The notes: a model not told the origin generated them from the letters alone. A stretch of 36,807 nt of DNA from CAJXZP01 sp964195485 (GCA_964195485.1 CAXMPG010000044.1:1-36807); one strand, 5' to 3'; numbered from the stretch's first letter, positions 16,715-25,494 are shown. Numbers and translations are program-made.

Positions 16715-16747
16715 GTTAAAAGCACAAGGTTTTAACTCCCTTTTTTT
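16715..16747 (+). other. Hairpin with T-run in the 423-nt divergent gap
   Basis: GTTAAAA (16715-16721) pairs with TTTTAAC (16730-16736) across 8 nt, followed by TCCC and seven T. It is a weak terminator-like structure with no gene in front of it on the plus strand. Elsewhere in 16536-16958 I see the minus-strand -7 box, a near-repeat GGTAATCnnnCGCT / GGTAATCCGCT (around 16755 and 16792), and a near-consensus GATATTTG at 16879-16886 that may serve the YhhN gene. No coding region is evident. Confidence 0.3.
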
Positions 16748-16958
16748 CACGGGTAATCAACCGCTTAGAATCTTACGAACAGGTAATCCGCTCCTAAAAA
16801 TAAGGATAAGAAAAATTCTGCAACTTAAAAAAAATGAAATTTATGGTTAAAAACTAGCCGCTATTCATCCACAAATGTGATATTTGAGAAAATAAAATTA
16901 TTTTTCACAGAATTTTCAGTAAGCAATTATCAGTCATCAATTTATTAAACCAAGCATT

Positions 16959-17672
16959 TTGAATAAAGGTAAGCAGCTAGCAATTGTGAGTAGTTTGTAC
17001 TTAATGATGGTACTTATTATTTATTTCTTCCATTTATCAGAATACCGTTGGACAGAGTATTTCACAAAGCCTCTTACACTTTTTATCCTAATTTACTATT
17101 TTGCAACAGCAAAAAAAGGGCTACCTAAAGGACTTATCACCGGTATAACAACAGGCTTATTTTTTTCCATTTTAAGTGACGAATTCTTTTTATTACGTAA
17201 TAGTTATAACGAGTTGTTCATTTTAGGAACCTTTGCGACCTCATTACTTGCGATTTACTGTTATGCTCGTGGTTTTCAATATACTCGAAATGTAGTTTTA
17301 CCTATCACCGACTTTAAGTCTATTACATTAGTCAATTTTTTTCTGAGTTTACTTATTGTCATTTTCCCTATTTCTATTTTTATAATTGAGGATTTAGAAG
17401 CTTGGCAATACCCCGCTATTATGTACCAGCTTCTTTTATGGGTATTCATCTCACAAGGACTTAAACGTCAGGATCATGTAAACGAATTCAGTTACTACCT
17501 CGTACTTGCAGGAATTGTGATGTACTCCATTACTACTATGCTATTAACGCTTCAAAACTTTACCACTGCAACATTTGACTTTCATAGTTTTCCAGTACTC
17601 ACTTACTTTTTTGCACAATACCTCATTGTGGTAGGAGCTGTTTATCAGAAACGAACGGATGATATAGCGTAA
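16959..17672 (+). CDS. YhhN/TMEM86 family membrane protein, lysoplasmalogenase-like
   Basis: A 237-residue protein with about seven to eight transmembrane helices. The pattern YFTKPLTLFILIYYF, GLFFSILSDEFFLL and LLAIYCYARGFQY fits the YhhN/TMEM86 family (conserved KPL, (S/G)D and aromatic residues in membrane helices). Vertebrate TMEM86A/B hydrolyse the vinyl-ether bond of lysoplasmalogens. The start is a TTG at 16959; the next in-frame Met codons (ATG ATG at 17004) would cut into helix 1. It is followed after 15 nt by the AGMO-like gene, so the two are almost certainly co-transcribed. Family assignment is moderately sure; the activity is inferred. Confidence 0.72.
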   Translation: MNKGKQLAIVSSLYLMMVLIIYFFHLSEYRWTEYFTKPLTLFILIYYFATAKKGLPKGLITGITTGLFFSILSDEFFLLRNSYNELFILGTFATSLLAIYCYARGFQYTRNVVLPITDFKSITLVNFFLSLLIVIFPISIFIIEDLEAWQYPAIMYQLLLWVFISQGLKRQDHVNEFSYYLVLAGIVMYSITTMLLTLQNFTTATFDFHSFPVLTYFFAQYLIVVGAVYQKRTDDIA

Positions 17673-17687
17673 AATACCGAAAACATT

Positions 17688-18887
17688 ATGTCAATAAATC
17701 CCATAGTTCTCTCTATTCCTGTTTACTTTATTCTTATTGTAATAGAGTGGACAGTTGATGTAGTACTCAAAAAAGGCCGGTACCGGTTTGGGGATGTTAT
17801 TGGTAATATTGGCTGTGGATTAACCGAGCAATTAACAGGCATCTTTTCTAAAATTGGAATCATTGCCATTTACACTTTCATATATTCAAATTTCAGAATC
17901 ATTACCATTGAACATGAATGGTATTGGGCAGTTGTGTTATTTATTGGAGTAGACTTTTTTTACTATTGGGCGCACCGGAAATCACATGAAATCAGTCTTT
18001 TTTGGGTAGGTCATATCGTACACCATCAAAGTGAAGATTATAACCTCTCGGTGGCTTTAAGACAAGGAACATTTCAAAAATTATTTACAGCACCCTTCTT
18101 TTGGCCACTGGCTATTCTTGGCTTTGACCCGGTTTGGTTTTTGTTTATTGGCGCATTTGTTACGGTGTACCAATTTTGGATTCATACCGAATACATAGAT
18201 AAAATGGGATGGTTTGAATGGATTTTCAATACCCCATCGCATCATCGAGTTCACCATGGAAGAGATCCAGAGTATATTGATAAAAACCATGGAGGTACAT
18301 TAATTATTTGGGACCGTATTTTTGGTACATTTAAAGAAGAAACGGTAACACCAAATTATGGCGTAACCGAACAATTGAAAACCTATAACCCTATTAACGC
18401 CACCCTAAAACCTATTGTTCAAATTTTTAATAAAGTAAATCTAAACCCAAAATTATCGGGTAAGTTAAAAACGCTTTTTCTAGGTCCGGGATGGATTTCT
18501 AGTCCTGAAAAAATAGACCGCGCTGCAATAACGAGCAAGTACAATCCTAAGCTATCAAAAAACAAAATTATCTACGTAGCCATTGTTTTTATGGAGCTTT
18601 TAGTTTTATCCTCTTTTATTCTGTTCCAGTACAAATCATTGGAATTTACTGCTACCCTTACCTTAGTTTCTCTAGCCCTAATTACGATTTGGACCTTAGG
18701 AAACATTGTAGATGGTAAGTTTTACGGGATAAGAACAGAAGTGATTAGAGTATTTAGTTTTCTTATTCTAGTGATTGGAGCGTGGTTTTTATCCGATATC
18801 ATTTCGAGTAAAACCATAGTAGTAATATTATTTTTTATTATCTCTCTAACTCCCCTATTCCTTTTATTCTCGAAGAAGAGTAACTAA
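17688..18887 (+). CDS. Alkylglycerol monooxygenase-like fatty acid hydroxylase superfamily protein
   Basis: A 399-residue polytopic membrane di-iron enzyme. All histidine boxes are present: HRKSH (96-100), HIVHH (109-113), His166 in IHTEY, and HHRVHH (185-190), followed by IDKNHGGTLIIWDRIFGTF. The surrounding words (SEDYNLSVALRQ, YQFWIHTEYIDKMG, NTPSHHRVHHGR) are those of alkylglycerol monooxygenase (AGMO/TMEM195), closer than to plain sterol desaturases. AGMO is known to cleave the O-alkyl bond of glyceryl ethers using O2 and tetrahydrobiopterin. The last 110 residues add three or four helices, as in animal AGMO. The pairing with the YhhN gene supports an ether-lipid role. The electron donor here is unknown. 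Confidence 0.85.
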   Translation: MSINPIVLSIPVYFILIVIEWTVDVVLKKGRYRFGDVIGNIGCGLTEQLTGIFSKIGIIAIYTFIYSNFRIITIEHEWYWAVVLFIGVDFFYYWAHRKSHEISLFWVGHIVHHQSEDYNLSVALRQGTFQKLFTAPFFWPLAILGFDPVWFLFIGAFVTVYQFWIHTEYIDKMGWFEWIFNTPSHHRVHHGRDPEYIDKNHGGTLIIWDRIFGTFKEETVTPNYGVTEQLKTYNPINATLKPIVQIFNKVNLNPKLSGKLKTLFLGPGWISSPEKIDRAAITSKYNPKLSKNKIIYVAIVFMELLVLSSFILFQYKSLEFTATLTLVSLALITIWTLGNIVDGKFYGIRTEVIRVFSFLILVIGAWFLSDIISSKTIVVILFFIISLTPLFLLFSKKSN

Positions 18888-19032
18888 TTTTTCATTCCTT
18901 CACAGTTTTCACCCTCCATCAACGTTGTGATGTTATAAAGTAACCGTATACATTTTTTATCAGCGGTTATAAATTATTATAATTGGTTATCAGAATGTAG
19001 GTTTCTATTTATTGATAATGTGTTACATCTAT

Positions 19033-20148
19033 ATGATTTCAAGTATTTTAAATAAATCGGGTCTTTTAACAAGTTTAATCATTTTGTTTTCTATTACACT
19101 GATGGGGCAAAACTTAGTCCCGAACGGTAATTTTGAATACAAAAAAGGAACTCGAAACTCTCATAGACCTTGGCGTTTTGTAAACACCGTAGATTTTTAC
19201 GTCATGAGTGGTTCCGTTAAGCGTCCTGCAGGAAGTGAAGAATGGCACTTACCAAAACCCAAAGATGGAATTGCGTATATTGGCTTACGTATTTATTCTG
19301 ATTATAGAGAATTCGTACAGATTAAATTAGCCGAAAAACTAGTTGAGTCGCAAAAATATTATTTTGAAATGTGGATTAGTTGGAGTGACCATTCTAACTA
19401 TTATGCCAAACGATTTGGCGCTTCGATATATCGCAAAAAACCATCTTACACTTCCGATTTTTACATCTTTACAAACCCGCCACAAATTGAAATAAAAGAT
19501 TTTAGAGGTATTGTTCAATCGGACTCCTCTACTTGGATTAAAGTCAGTGGAGTTTATCGTGCCTCTGGTGGAGAGAAATACTTGAGTGTTGGTAATTTTT
19601 CTACTACTCATTTTAAAGACCGTCTTAAAAAGAAAAATTGGTGGGGATTGAATTTTTGGCATCATGAAGCTTACTATTTCGTTGATGGTATCTCCTTAGT
19701 CCGATTAGAGGAATTCTCTTTAGAGAATGATTCCATTTTAAGTGACAACATTGCTGATTCTGCTATTATTGATAACAATGATAATTACATCTACAAAATT
19801 GAAAAAGACTCTACTCTTGTCATTGAAAATATTCAGTTCTCCTCCAACGAAATCAAACTTCTACCACGTTCATATAAAGATTTAGAGCTAATTCTAGAGT
19901 ACTTAAATGAAAACCCGACTAAGAAAATTCAGATTATTGGCCACACCGATAATGTTGGCGATGAATCTTCTAATCAAAAACTATCCGAAAAACGAGCACG
20001 TACCGTTTACGATTATTTCATGACTAACTATATTGATAAATCACGGATTAGCTACATCGGTAAAGGAGAATCTCATCCTATTCAACCCAATGATAACGGA
20101 ATTGGAAGAAAAGCTAACAGACGCGTTGAATTAAAGCTGATTGATTAA
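19033..20148 (+). CDS. OmpA-family outer-membrane protein with N-terminal jelly-roll-like domain
   Basis: A 371-residue protein from ATG 19033; earlier TTG (19012) and ATG (19018) starts are possible but lengthen the signal peptide. Residues 1-25 are a signal peptide (LLTSLIILFSITLMGQ). An N-terminal module starting NLVPNGNFEYKKG and reaching about residue 210 resembles galactose-binding/CBM-type jelly rolls. The C-terminal 110 residues form an OmpA/MotB peptidoglycan-binding domain (IQIIGHTDNVGDESSNQKLS, RARTVYDYF, GKGESHPIQPN, RKANRRVEL). Such proteins anchor the outer membrane to peptidoglycan. A weak -7-like TAGGTTTC lies at 18998-19005. It is convergent with the TPR-like gene. Confidence 0.87.
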   Translation: MISSILNKSGLLTSLIILFSITLMGQNLVPNGNFEYKKGTRNSHRPWRFVNTVDFYVMSGSVKRPAGSEEWHLPKPKDGIAYIGLRIYSDYREFVQIKLAEKLVESQKYYFEMWISWSDHSNYYAKRFGASIYRKKPSYTSDFYIFTNPPQIEIKDFRGIVQSDSSTWIKVSGVYRASGGEKYLSVGNFSTTHFKDRLKKKNWWGLNFWHHEAYYFVDGISLVRLEEFSLENDSILSDNIADSAIIDNNDNYIYKIEKDSTLVIENIQFSSNEIKLLPRSYKDLELILEYLNENPTKKIQIIGHTDNVGDESSNQKLSEKRARTVYDYFMTNYIDKSRISYIGKGESHPIQPNDNGIGRKANRRVELKLID

Positions 20149-20234
20149 TCCATATTACCAATAGCCGCAATAAACGAAGTAGTCTTTTGAAGAACTAACC
20201 TAATTGGTATTAACACCAATAGGTAATAATAAAA

Positions 20235-20267
20235 ATAGGATATAGAATTCTAAACGCTATATCCTAT
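20235..20267. terminator. Bidirectional hairpin terminator between convergent genes
   Basis: ATAGGATATAG (20235-20245) and CTATATCCTAT (20257-20267) form a perfect 11-bp stem with an 11-nt loop. The A-run to its left becomes a T-rich tail on the minus strand (TTTTATTATT); the plus-strand side is less T-rich. It probably ends the TPR-like gene and perhaps the OmpA gene. The remaining gap, 20149-20446, has two TTGGTAT...ACACCAA dyads (20204-20219, 20299-20313) and nothing else I can name. Confidence 0.7.
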
Positions 20268-20446
20268 CACTATTTTATTCATTCAACTACCTTAAATCTT
20301 GGTATCACACCAATCAATTTGCGCGAAACAATTAATAAGATATAAAATAACTCCTGTACTTTTAAGAATCGCAACCAGGAGGAATATAGCATTCAACCAG
20401 TTTGCCAAGATAAACGAGCTACTCCTTTTAACAGAGAAGCTTAATG

Positions 20447-23197
20447 TCATTTAGTCTCTCTTCTAAAAGTAGTTTCGTCAATTTTCTTTCCGTTTTTGAA
20501 GTAGAATACTGCTCCGTATGAATACACTTCTTTTTTGTATTCATCTCCTCTACCGCTTCCAACAATAACAATTCGAGTCGTTGTTTTTCCACCTGCTTTT
20601 TTGGTTTCGTTTAAACCGTTCGGATAATCCTCAGCTAACTGTTTATTAAACTCCGTATCGTTTTTAGAATGAAACTCAGCCAATTTACGCTCTGCTTCCA
20701 TTTTCTCAGTAACACCTCGCATTTTCTTAATTACTACTTGATCTCCGGCTACTAACTTAAGAGCTGCCTCGTATTTATATTTCCCTTTTTGAAGCTCTCC
20801 TTTAGAAACAAGGTTATCACCTGCGATTACCAAAGCATCAAACTTCTCTTTATTTTCTGCTTGTTGCGCTAATAGTAAAGCTGCTTGTTCTATTTTTTGT
20901 TTTTCAGCTAATTCAATCGCACCAATTTTCTTTATTTGATTCGCTGGGTATGGTTTATCAGCAAATACTTTTTGCGCATTTTGATATTCTAATCTCGCTT
21001 TCACAAAGTCTTTGGAAGTAAATGCGGCATCTGCTTTAACCAAAATACTTTGATATTCTCCCTCTTTAGCTTTCAGCGCTGCTTCTGCTTTAGCGGAAGC
21101 GGCTTGATCAGCAGCAAGTAACGCTAGTTTAGCATCAATATCTGAAATTTGACTCATTGGATAAGCCTTTCCAGTAAAAACAACTAAAGCCTCTTTATAG
21201 GTTGTTTTTGCCACAGGATAACTACCCGTTTTGTACAGTTGATCTGCCTTGGTAATTAACGCGTTGTACTTTTGTTCTTTTATAGCTAACTCTTTAGCCT
21301 CTTTCTCTGAAGCTGCAGTAGCTGCGGCTATAACACCCAATTTATCCTGAATGATTGCTATTTGAGTTTTAGGATATTCTTCATTCGATTTAACGGTTAA
21401 TGCTTGCTTATAGGCTAGCTCCGCATCCGTATATTTTTCGAGAGCCATCAACGCATCTCCATCAGCAACAAATCCATCATACGTATCATCAGTTGCTTTT
21501 TGCTTAGCTGCTAGTGCAGCAGCAGAAGCCGCTAATATGCCGTCAATTTTAGTAATTGCATCTTGTGGTGCTTTTTCATTCGGCTTGAGATTTAATGCCG
21601 CTTGATAATCACTTTTAGCCAATTCTAACTTCTTCGTGCTTTGATTTTTTAATCCGCTTGCCATTAATTTATCAAACTGTTTGTCTACTCCTTCCAACTC
21701 TGCTAGGGTTGAATTAATTAACTTAATCTGATTTTGAGGATACACTTCTGTTGATTTCAACAACACGGCACTTTGATAATCTGCTTTTGCTTTATCATAT
21801 ACCTTATCAACCATTAAAGCATCTGCACTTAAAATTAAGCCATCGTACTTCGCTTGAAGTGCCGCTTCTTTATTAGCCGACATTTCTAATTCTTTCGCTT
21901 TTAACGCAGCCAAACCAGCTAATAAACCATCAATCTCTATCAACTTAGCTTTTGGTAATTCATCATTCGGTTTAATTCCAAGCGCTTGAGAATACGATTC
22001 TTTTGCTTTCTCATATTCTTTATTTGAAAGAAACTTATTCGCATTAGCTAAGAGCGATAAATATGCCCCTTCTGCCTTTTCATTTTTGGAAATCAACAAA
22101 TCAATTTCATTCATTTTAGTTTTAGGGTATTCCTTTTTAGCGAATACACCAAGCGCATTTTTATATTTTGTTTTAGATTCTGAGTACTTAGCTAAAGCCA
22201 TTAATGAATCAGCAGAAGTAATAAAAGCATCATAGGTTGCTTGCTTTTCTTTCTCTTTCATTTGAGACAAAAGAAGTTTCTCATCAGCTATTTTCTTTCT
22301 GATTATATCCATTTGATCCATAGGGTACTGGATTTTTGGTTTTACATCATGCGCAAACTCGTAACTGGTTTGTGCTGTAGCCCATTCCTTACTATCAAAT
22401 GCCGCATCGGCTGCGGTTAAATGCGCAGCATATTGCTCATCTATTGATGAGTTTGCTTGCATTAACGCCATTGTTTTTTGAATTTGTTTCCCTGGATAGG
22501 TTTCATTGGGTAGGATACCTTTAGCTGCTTCGTATTGCATTAAAGCACTTTCATAATCTCCTTCCTTTAGATATAAATCACCATCCTTAACGGCTAACAT
22601 ATAATCATCAAAAGCATCTTCACTATCTATATCCTTTTGATCTAAAGCATCGTAAACTGCCTTAATTAAACGCTCTCTACTTGGGCGAACAGATCTTTCG
22701 TATTTCTTATCCGTGCTAAAACCATCTTCTGCAGGATTGTAAACTACAATTGCTACTGGTTTTTTTAAACTAGAATAATCTACATCTAAAGCAGATTGAA
22801 ACATATCTACTCTCCATCCCTTATAGGTAAAGTCGTATTTTCTATTATCATTAGGTACGTTTCGAGTATCAATTTCAACAATTTTATCTTCATATTCCGC
22901 CATAGAAAAATGAAGTGTTAAAATCTTATCTAATTTCATAGTTACCTTGAACTTTCCATTTTCATCACTATACGTTTCGCCTATAACCGCTCCATCATCC
23001 TTTAAAATAAGAGCTACGTTTTCTAAACGTATTCCATCATCATAAAGAGTTCCACTGATAATTAACTCCGCTTTACCAACACTTTCTGGTGTAGCATTTT
23101 CTTTGGGGGTAGGTTCTTCTTGAGCCGTCAATAATGTGGGGGACATTATTAAGCTCAACAAAAGTAAAAACACGTATTTGGAGGCACAATTAATCAT
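20447..23197 (-). CDS. Secreted protein with carboxypeptidase-regulatory-like domain and ten TPR-like repeats
   Basis: A 916-residue exported protein. Residues 1-25 are a signal peptide. Residues about 45-115 look like a carboxypeptidase D regulatory-like beta domain (IISGTLYDDGIRLENVALIL, YSDENGKFKV). From about 198 to 840 run ten degenerate repeats spaced about 65 residues apart, each close to KYDALIxxADxLMxxxxYxxAKxxYxxALxxKxxExYPxxQIxxID. They read as paired-helix TPR-like units joined by Ala/Glu-rich linkers. The C-terminal 75 residues form a separate Gly/Lys-rich beta segment (TRIVIVGSGRGDEYKKEVYS). I do not recognise a named function. By analogy with other such Bacteroidota proteins it could scaffold an envelope complex. 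Confidence 0.82.
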   Translation of the reverse strand: MINCASKYVFLLLLSLIMSPTLLTAQEEPTPKENATPESVGKAELIISGTLYDDGIRLENVALILKDDGAVIGETYSDENGKFKVTMKLDKILTLHFSMAEYEDKIVEIDTRNVPNDNRKYDFTYKGWRVDMFQSALDVDYSSLKKPVAIVVYNPAEDGFSTDKKYERSVRPSRERLIKAVYDALDQKDIDSEDAFDDYMLAVKDGDLYLKEGDYESALMQYEAAKGILPNETYPGKQIQKTMALMQANSSIDEQYAAHLTAADAAFDSKEWATAQTSYEFAHDVKPKIQYPMDQMDIIRKKIADEKLLLSQMKEKEKQATYDAFITSADSLMALAKYSESKTKYKNALGVFAKKEYPKTKMNEIDLLISKNEKAEGAYLSLLANANKFLSNKEYEKAKESYSQALGIKPNDELPKAKLIEIDGLLAGLAALKAKELEMSANKEAALQAKYDGLILSADALMVDKVYDKAKADYQSAVLLKSTEVYPQNQIKLINSTLAELEGVDKQFDKLMASGLKNQSTKKLELAKSDYQAALNLKPNEKAPQDAITKIDGILAASAAALAAKQKATDDTYDGFVADGDALMALEKYTDAELAYKQALTVKSNEEYPKTQIAIIQDKLGVIAAATAASEKEAKELAIKEQKYNALITKADQLYKTGSYPVAKTTYKEALVVFTGKAYPMSQISDIDAKLALLAADQAASAKAEAALKAKEGEYQSILVKADAAFTSKDFVKARLEYQNAQKVFADKPYPANQIKKIGAIELAEKQKIEQAALLLAQQAENKEKFDALVIAGDNLVSKGELQKGKYKYEAALKLVAGDQVVIKKMRGVTEKMEAERKLAEFHSKNDTEFNKQLAEDYPNGLNETKKAGGKTTTRIVIVGSGRGDEYKKEVYSYGAVFYFKNGKKIDETTFRRETK

Positions 23198-23223
23198 TAT
23201 TCAATCTTAGTTTGTTCGTTACG

Positions 23224-23231
23224 CAAATTTA
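23224..23231 (-). promoter_or_regulatory. -7 promoter box for the TPR-like repeat gene
   Basis: On the minus strand TAAATTTG is an exact TAnnTTTG match, 26 nt upstream of the ATG at 23197. It points away from the mtaB promoter, as expected for this divergent pair. Confidence 0.5.
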
Positions 23232-23391
23232 GCTTTTTTAGTATGTGATAAAAATTAAACTTATTAACTCTAAAGAAATTGAATCTAGGTTTAAAAAAAT
23301 ATTTTCTCCTCGTTTTTAGACGCCTAATTCTCTAGTCATGTAATTCCTTTAAATCAAAATAAAAGAACCCATTAATTACCAATGAAAAATT

Positions 23392-23399
23392 TACTTTTG
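23392..23399 (+). promoter_or_regulatory. -7 promoter box very close to the mtaB start codon
   Basis: TACTTTTG fits TAnnTTTG and ends only 7 nt before the mtaB ATG. If used, transcription would start at or within a few bases of the ATG, giving a leaderless or nearly leaderless message. Confidence 0.5.
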
Positions 23400-23406
23400 C
23401 AGTCGC

Positions 23407-24696
23407 ATGAAAGCATTCAATACAGCAGCATATTATACATTAGGTTGTAAACTTAATTTTTCGGAAACGTCTACTATTGCTCGGAATTTAACAGATTCGG
23501 GGTACGCAAAAGTGGACTTTGAACATGGCGCAGATGTCTACGTAATTAACACGTGTTCTGTGACTGAAAATGCCGACCGTAAATGTCGGAATGTGGTAAG
23601 ACGTGCTCAAAAATATAATCCCAATGCAAAAATTATTGTACTGGGATGTTACGCACAGTTAAAACCCGAAGAGATTTTAGCTATTCCTGGAGTAAATTTA
23701 GTACTGGGTGCGAGCGAAAAATTTGATGCGGCCTCTTACCTAGAAAATTTAGCTTCCGATGCGAAAGAAGCGCATTATGAAAAAGTAAGCCGGGCTAAGA
23801 CTTTTATTCCTTCCTATTCTGCTGGTGACCGTACGCGAACATTTTTGAAAATTCAAGATGGTTGCGACTATTTCTGTTCGTTCTGTACCATTCCACTAGC
23901 GAGAGGAAATAGCCGTTCTCAAAACATTGAAGAAACCATGAAAGTGGTATCTGAAGTAGAGGCCACTAACGTAAAAGAGGTAGTTTTAACAGGCGTAAAT
24001 ACAGGTGAATTCGGTATCGGTACGGATGAAAATTTTCATGATTTAATTCAAGTACTGGATAAAACCTCTATCGATAGATTTAGAATTTCATCTATCGAAC
24101 CCAACCTTTTAACGAACGAAATAATCGCGTTTTCAGCGTCCAGTAATAAATTTGTCCCTCACTTCCATGTTCCTTTACAATCAGGGTCAAATCGTGTTTT
24201 AAAAGACATGAAAAGACGCTATTTGAAGGACTTGTACGAAGATCGTGTACACACCATAAAAAAGCACATGCCTGATGCATGTATTGGAGTAGATATTATT
24301 ATTGGTTTTCCGGGAGAGACGGATGAAGAATTTATGGAGACCTTTGAGTTTGTGCGTGATTTACCTGTTTCTTACTTTCATGTATTCACTTACAGCGAGC
24401 GACCTAACACTATTGCCGATAGAATGCCAAATCCGGTACCTATGAATGTTCGTAGCGAAAGAAGCGAAAAACTGCGCATATTATCTCAAAAGAAACGAAG
24501 AGCATTTAACGAAACCCAAATAGGAAAAACCAAAACAGTATTATGGGAAGGACACAATGACATAAATGGCTTAATGCACGGTTTTACAGAGAACTACATT
24601 AAAGTTTCTAGACCACACGATAGCGCACTCGTTAATACTTTTGAGACCGTTACTTTGAAAGGAGTGGCTGCAGAAGGAATGATGACTATTGCTTAG
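23407..24696 (+). CDS. mtaB: tRNA (t6A37)-C2 methylthiotransferase MtaB
   Basis: A 429-residue radical-SAM methylthiotransferase that converts t6A at position 37 of ANN-decoding tRNAs to ms2t6A. The N-terminal UPF0004 domain supplies the auxiliary cluster cysteines Cys14 (TLGCKLNFSET), Cys50 (INTCSVTENADRK) and Cys81 (VLGCYAQ). The radical-SAM motif is CDYFCSFC (Cys153, 157, 160). DIIIGFPGETDEEF and the C-terminal TRAM-like segment complete the expected order. CKLNFSE distinguishes the MtaB branch from MiaB. Length is normal. It converges on the lipoprotein gene with 8 nt between stops. Confidence 0.95.
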   Translation: MKAFNTAAYYTLGCKLNFSETSTIARNLTDSGYAKVDFEHGADVYVINTCSVTENADRKCRNVVRRAQKYNPNAKIIVLGCYAQLKPEEILAIPGVNLVLGASEKFDAASYLENLASDAKEAHYEKVSRAKTFIPSYSAGDRTRTFLKIQDGCDYFCSFCTIPLARGNSRSQNIEETMKVVSEVEATNVKEVVLTGVNTGEFGIGTDENFHDLIQVLDKTSIDRFRISSIEPNLLTNEIIAFSASSNKFVPHFHVPLQSGSNRVLKDMKRRYLKDLYEDRVHTIKKHMPDACIGVDIIIGFPGETDEEFMETFEFVRDLPVSYFHVFTYSERPNTIADRMPNPVPMNVRSERSEKLRILSQKKRRAFNETQIGKTKTVLWEGHNDINGLMHGFTENYIKVSRPHDSALVNTFETVTLKGVAAEGMMTIA

Positions 24697-24704
24697 ATGC
24701 GACT

Positions 24705-25466
24705 TTAAAGCTTTCTTAATTTAGCTAAAGGAATCATTTTCCATTTAAAGCTATCATTTTCTCCGATGTCATATTTTAGACCAGCTTGGTAACTATTAAT
24801 ACCAAAAATCACTGCGTCATACAGGTTCTTATCCTCACCAATAAACTGCACCCTTTCATCCACATCATACCCATATAATTGAACGTTTTGAGGATTTGAT
24901 TTCATTTTAAAAACATGAGATAAATTTACATTGTCTGCCGTTAAATTATCTCCTGATATAAAAAACAGGACACGAACTCTATTTTTAGGGAATCCCACAA
25001 TTTCAGCCCGCTTAATAAGGTTGTGCGTATAAATGAAAACCGAATCTTTTACATTGAAATTGGCAACGCTAGATTTATCCATAGTTATATTCTGATCATT
25101 AATCGCATCAAATTCGTTTTCATCCGCAAAAACCCCAAACTGTACTATATCTGCTGAGACGGTTGTTTTCGTAGTTATTACCATTAAAAAATAAGTGCGC
25201 TTAACATCTACTGTAACATTGGCTAATACTTGTCCTCTTTTTAGCGGATATTTTCTCAATAAATCTTGTTTTGCCTCCTTAACAACCGCATCTTTTTTTA
25301 ATCCTCCAATACCAAAAAAATGTCTAGTAGTCACCTCTCCACTCGCAAATTGAACCACCTTAAAATTGCCATCCGTTAAAGAGGCACTACTGGTCATCAT
25401 ACCCGTATGAAAGGCACATGAATTAAGAAAAAACAAGGAAATAATTAAGTATAAAGAGTTACGCAT
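24705..25466 (-). CDS. DUF6567-like lipoprotein with extra C-terminal domain
   Basis: A 253-residue lipoprotein. MRNSLYLIISLFFLNSC ends in a lipobox-like NSC-A, so Cys17 would be the lipidated residue. The first 115 residues (GMMTSSASL, FFGIGGLKKDAVVKEAKQDL, LANVTVDVKRTYF) match a small Bacteroidota lipoprotein family, DUF6567, of unknown function. The last 130 residues are an extension I do not recognise, with beta-rich character and no catalytic motif. It has its own -7 box. Confidence 0.72.
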   Translation of the reverse strand: MRNSLYLIISLFFLNSCAFHTGMMTSSASLTDGNFKVVQFASGEVTTRHFFGIGGLKKDAVVKEAKQDLLRKYPLKRGQVLANVTVDVKRTYFLMVITTKTTVSADIVQFGVFADENEFDAINDQNITMDKSSVANFNVKDSVFIYTHNLIKRAEIVGFPKNRVRVLFFISGDNLTADNVNLSHVFKMKSNPQNVQLYGYDVDERVQFIGEDKNLYDAVIFGINSYQAGLKYDIGENDSFKWKMIPLAKLRKL

Positions 25467-25486
25467 AGTTAAAGATTAAAGTTTCT

Positions 25487-25494
25487 CAAAGGTA
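25487..25494 (-). promoter_or_regulatory. -7 promoter box for the DUF6567-like lipoprotein gene
   Basis: On the minus strand TACCTTTG is an exact TAnnTTTG match, 20 nt upstream of the ATG at 25466. A TTG lies 15 nt further upstream (25512-25510), slightly closer than the usual -33 spacing. Confidence 0.55.

Noticed and set aside
16536..16958. Riboswitch or small RNA gene in the gap upstream of the SLC12 and YhhN genes
   Set aside because: One weak hairpin and a short near-repeat are present, but no known riboswitch core or strong terminator that I can recognise.
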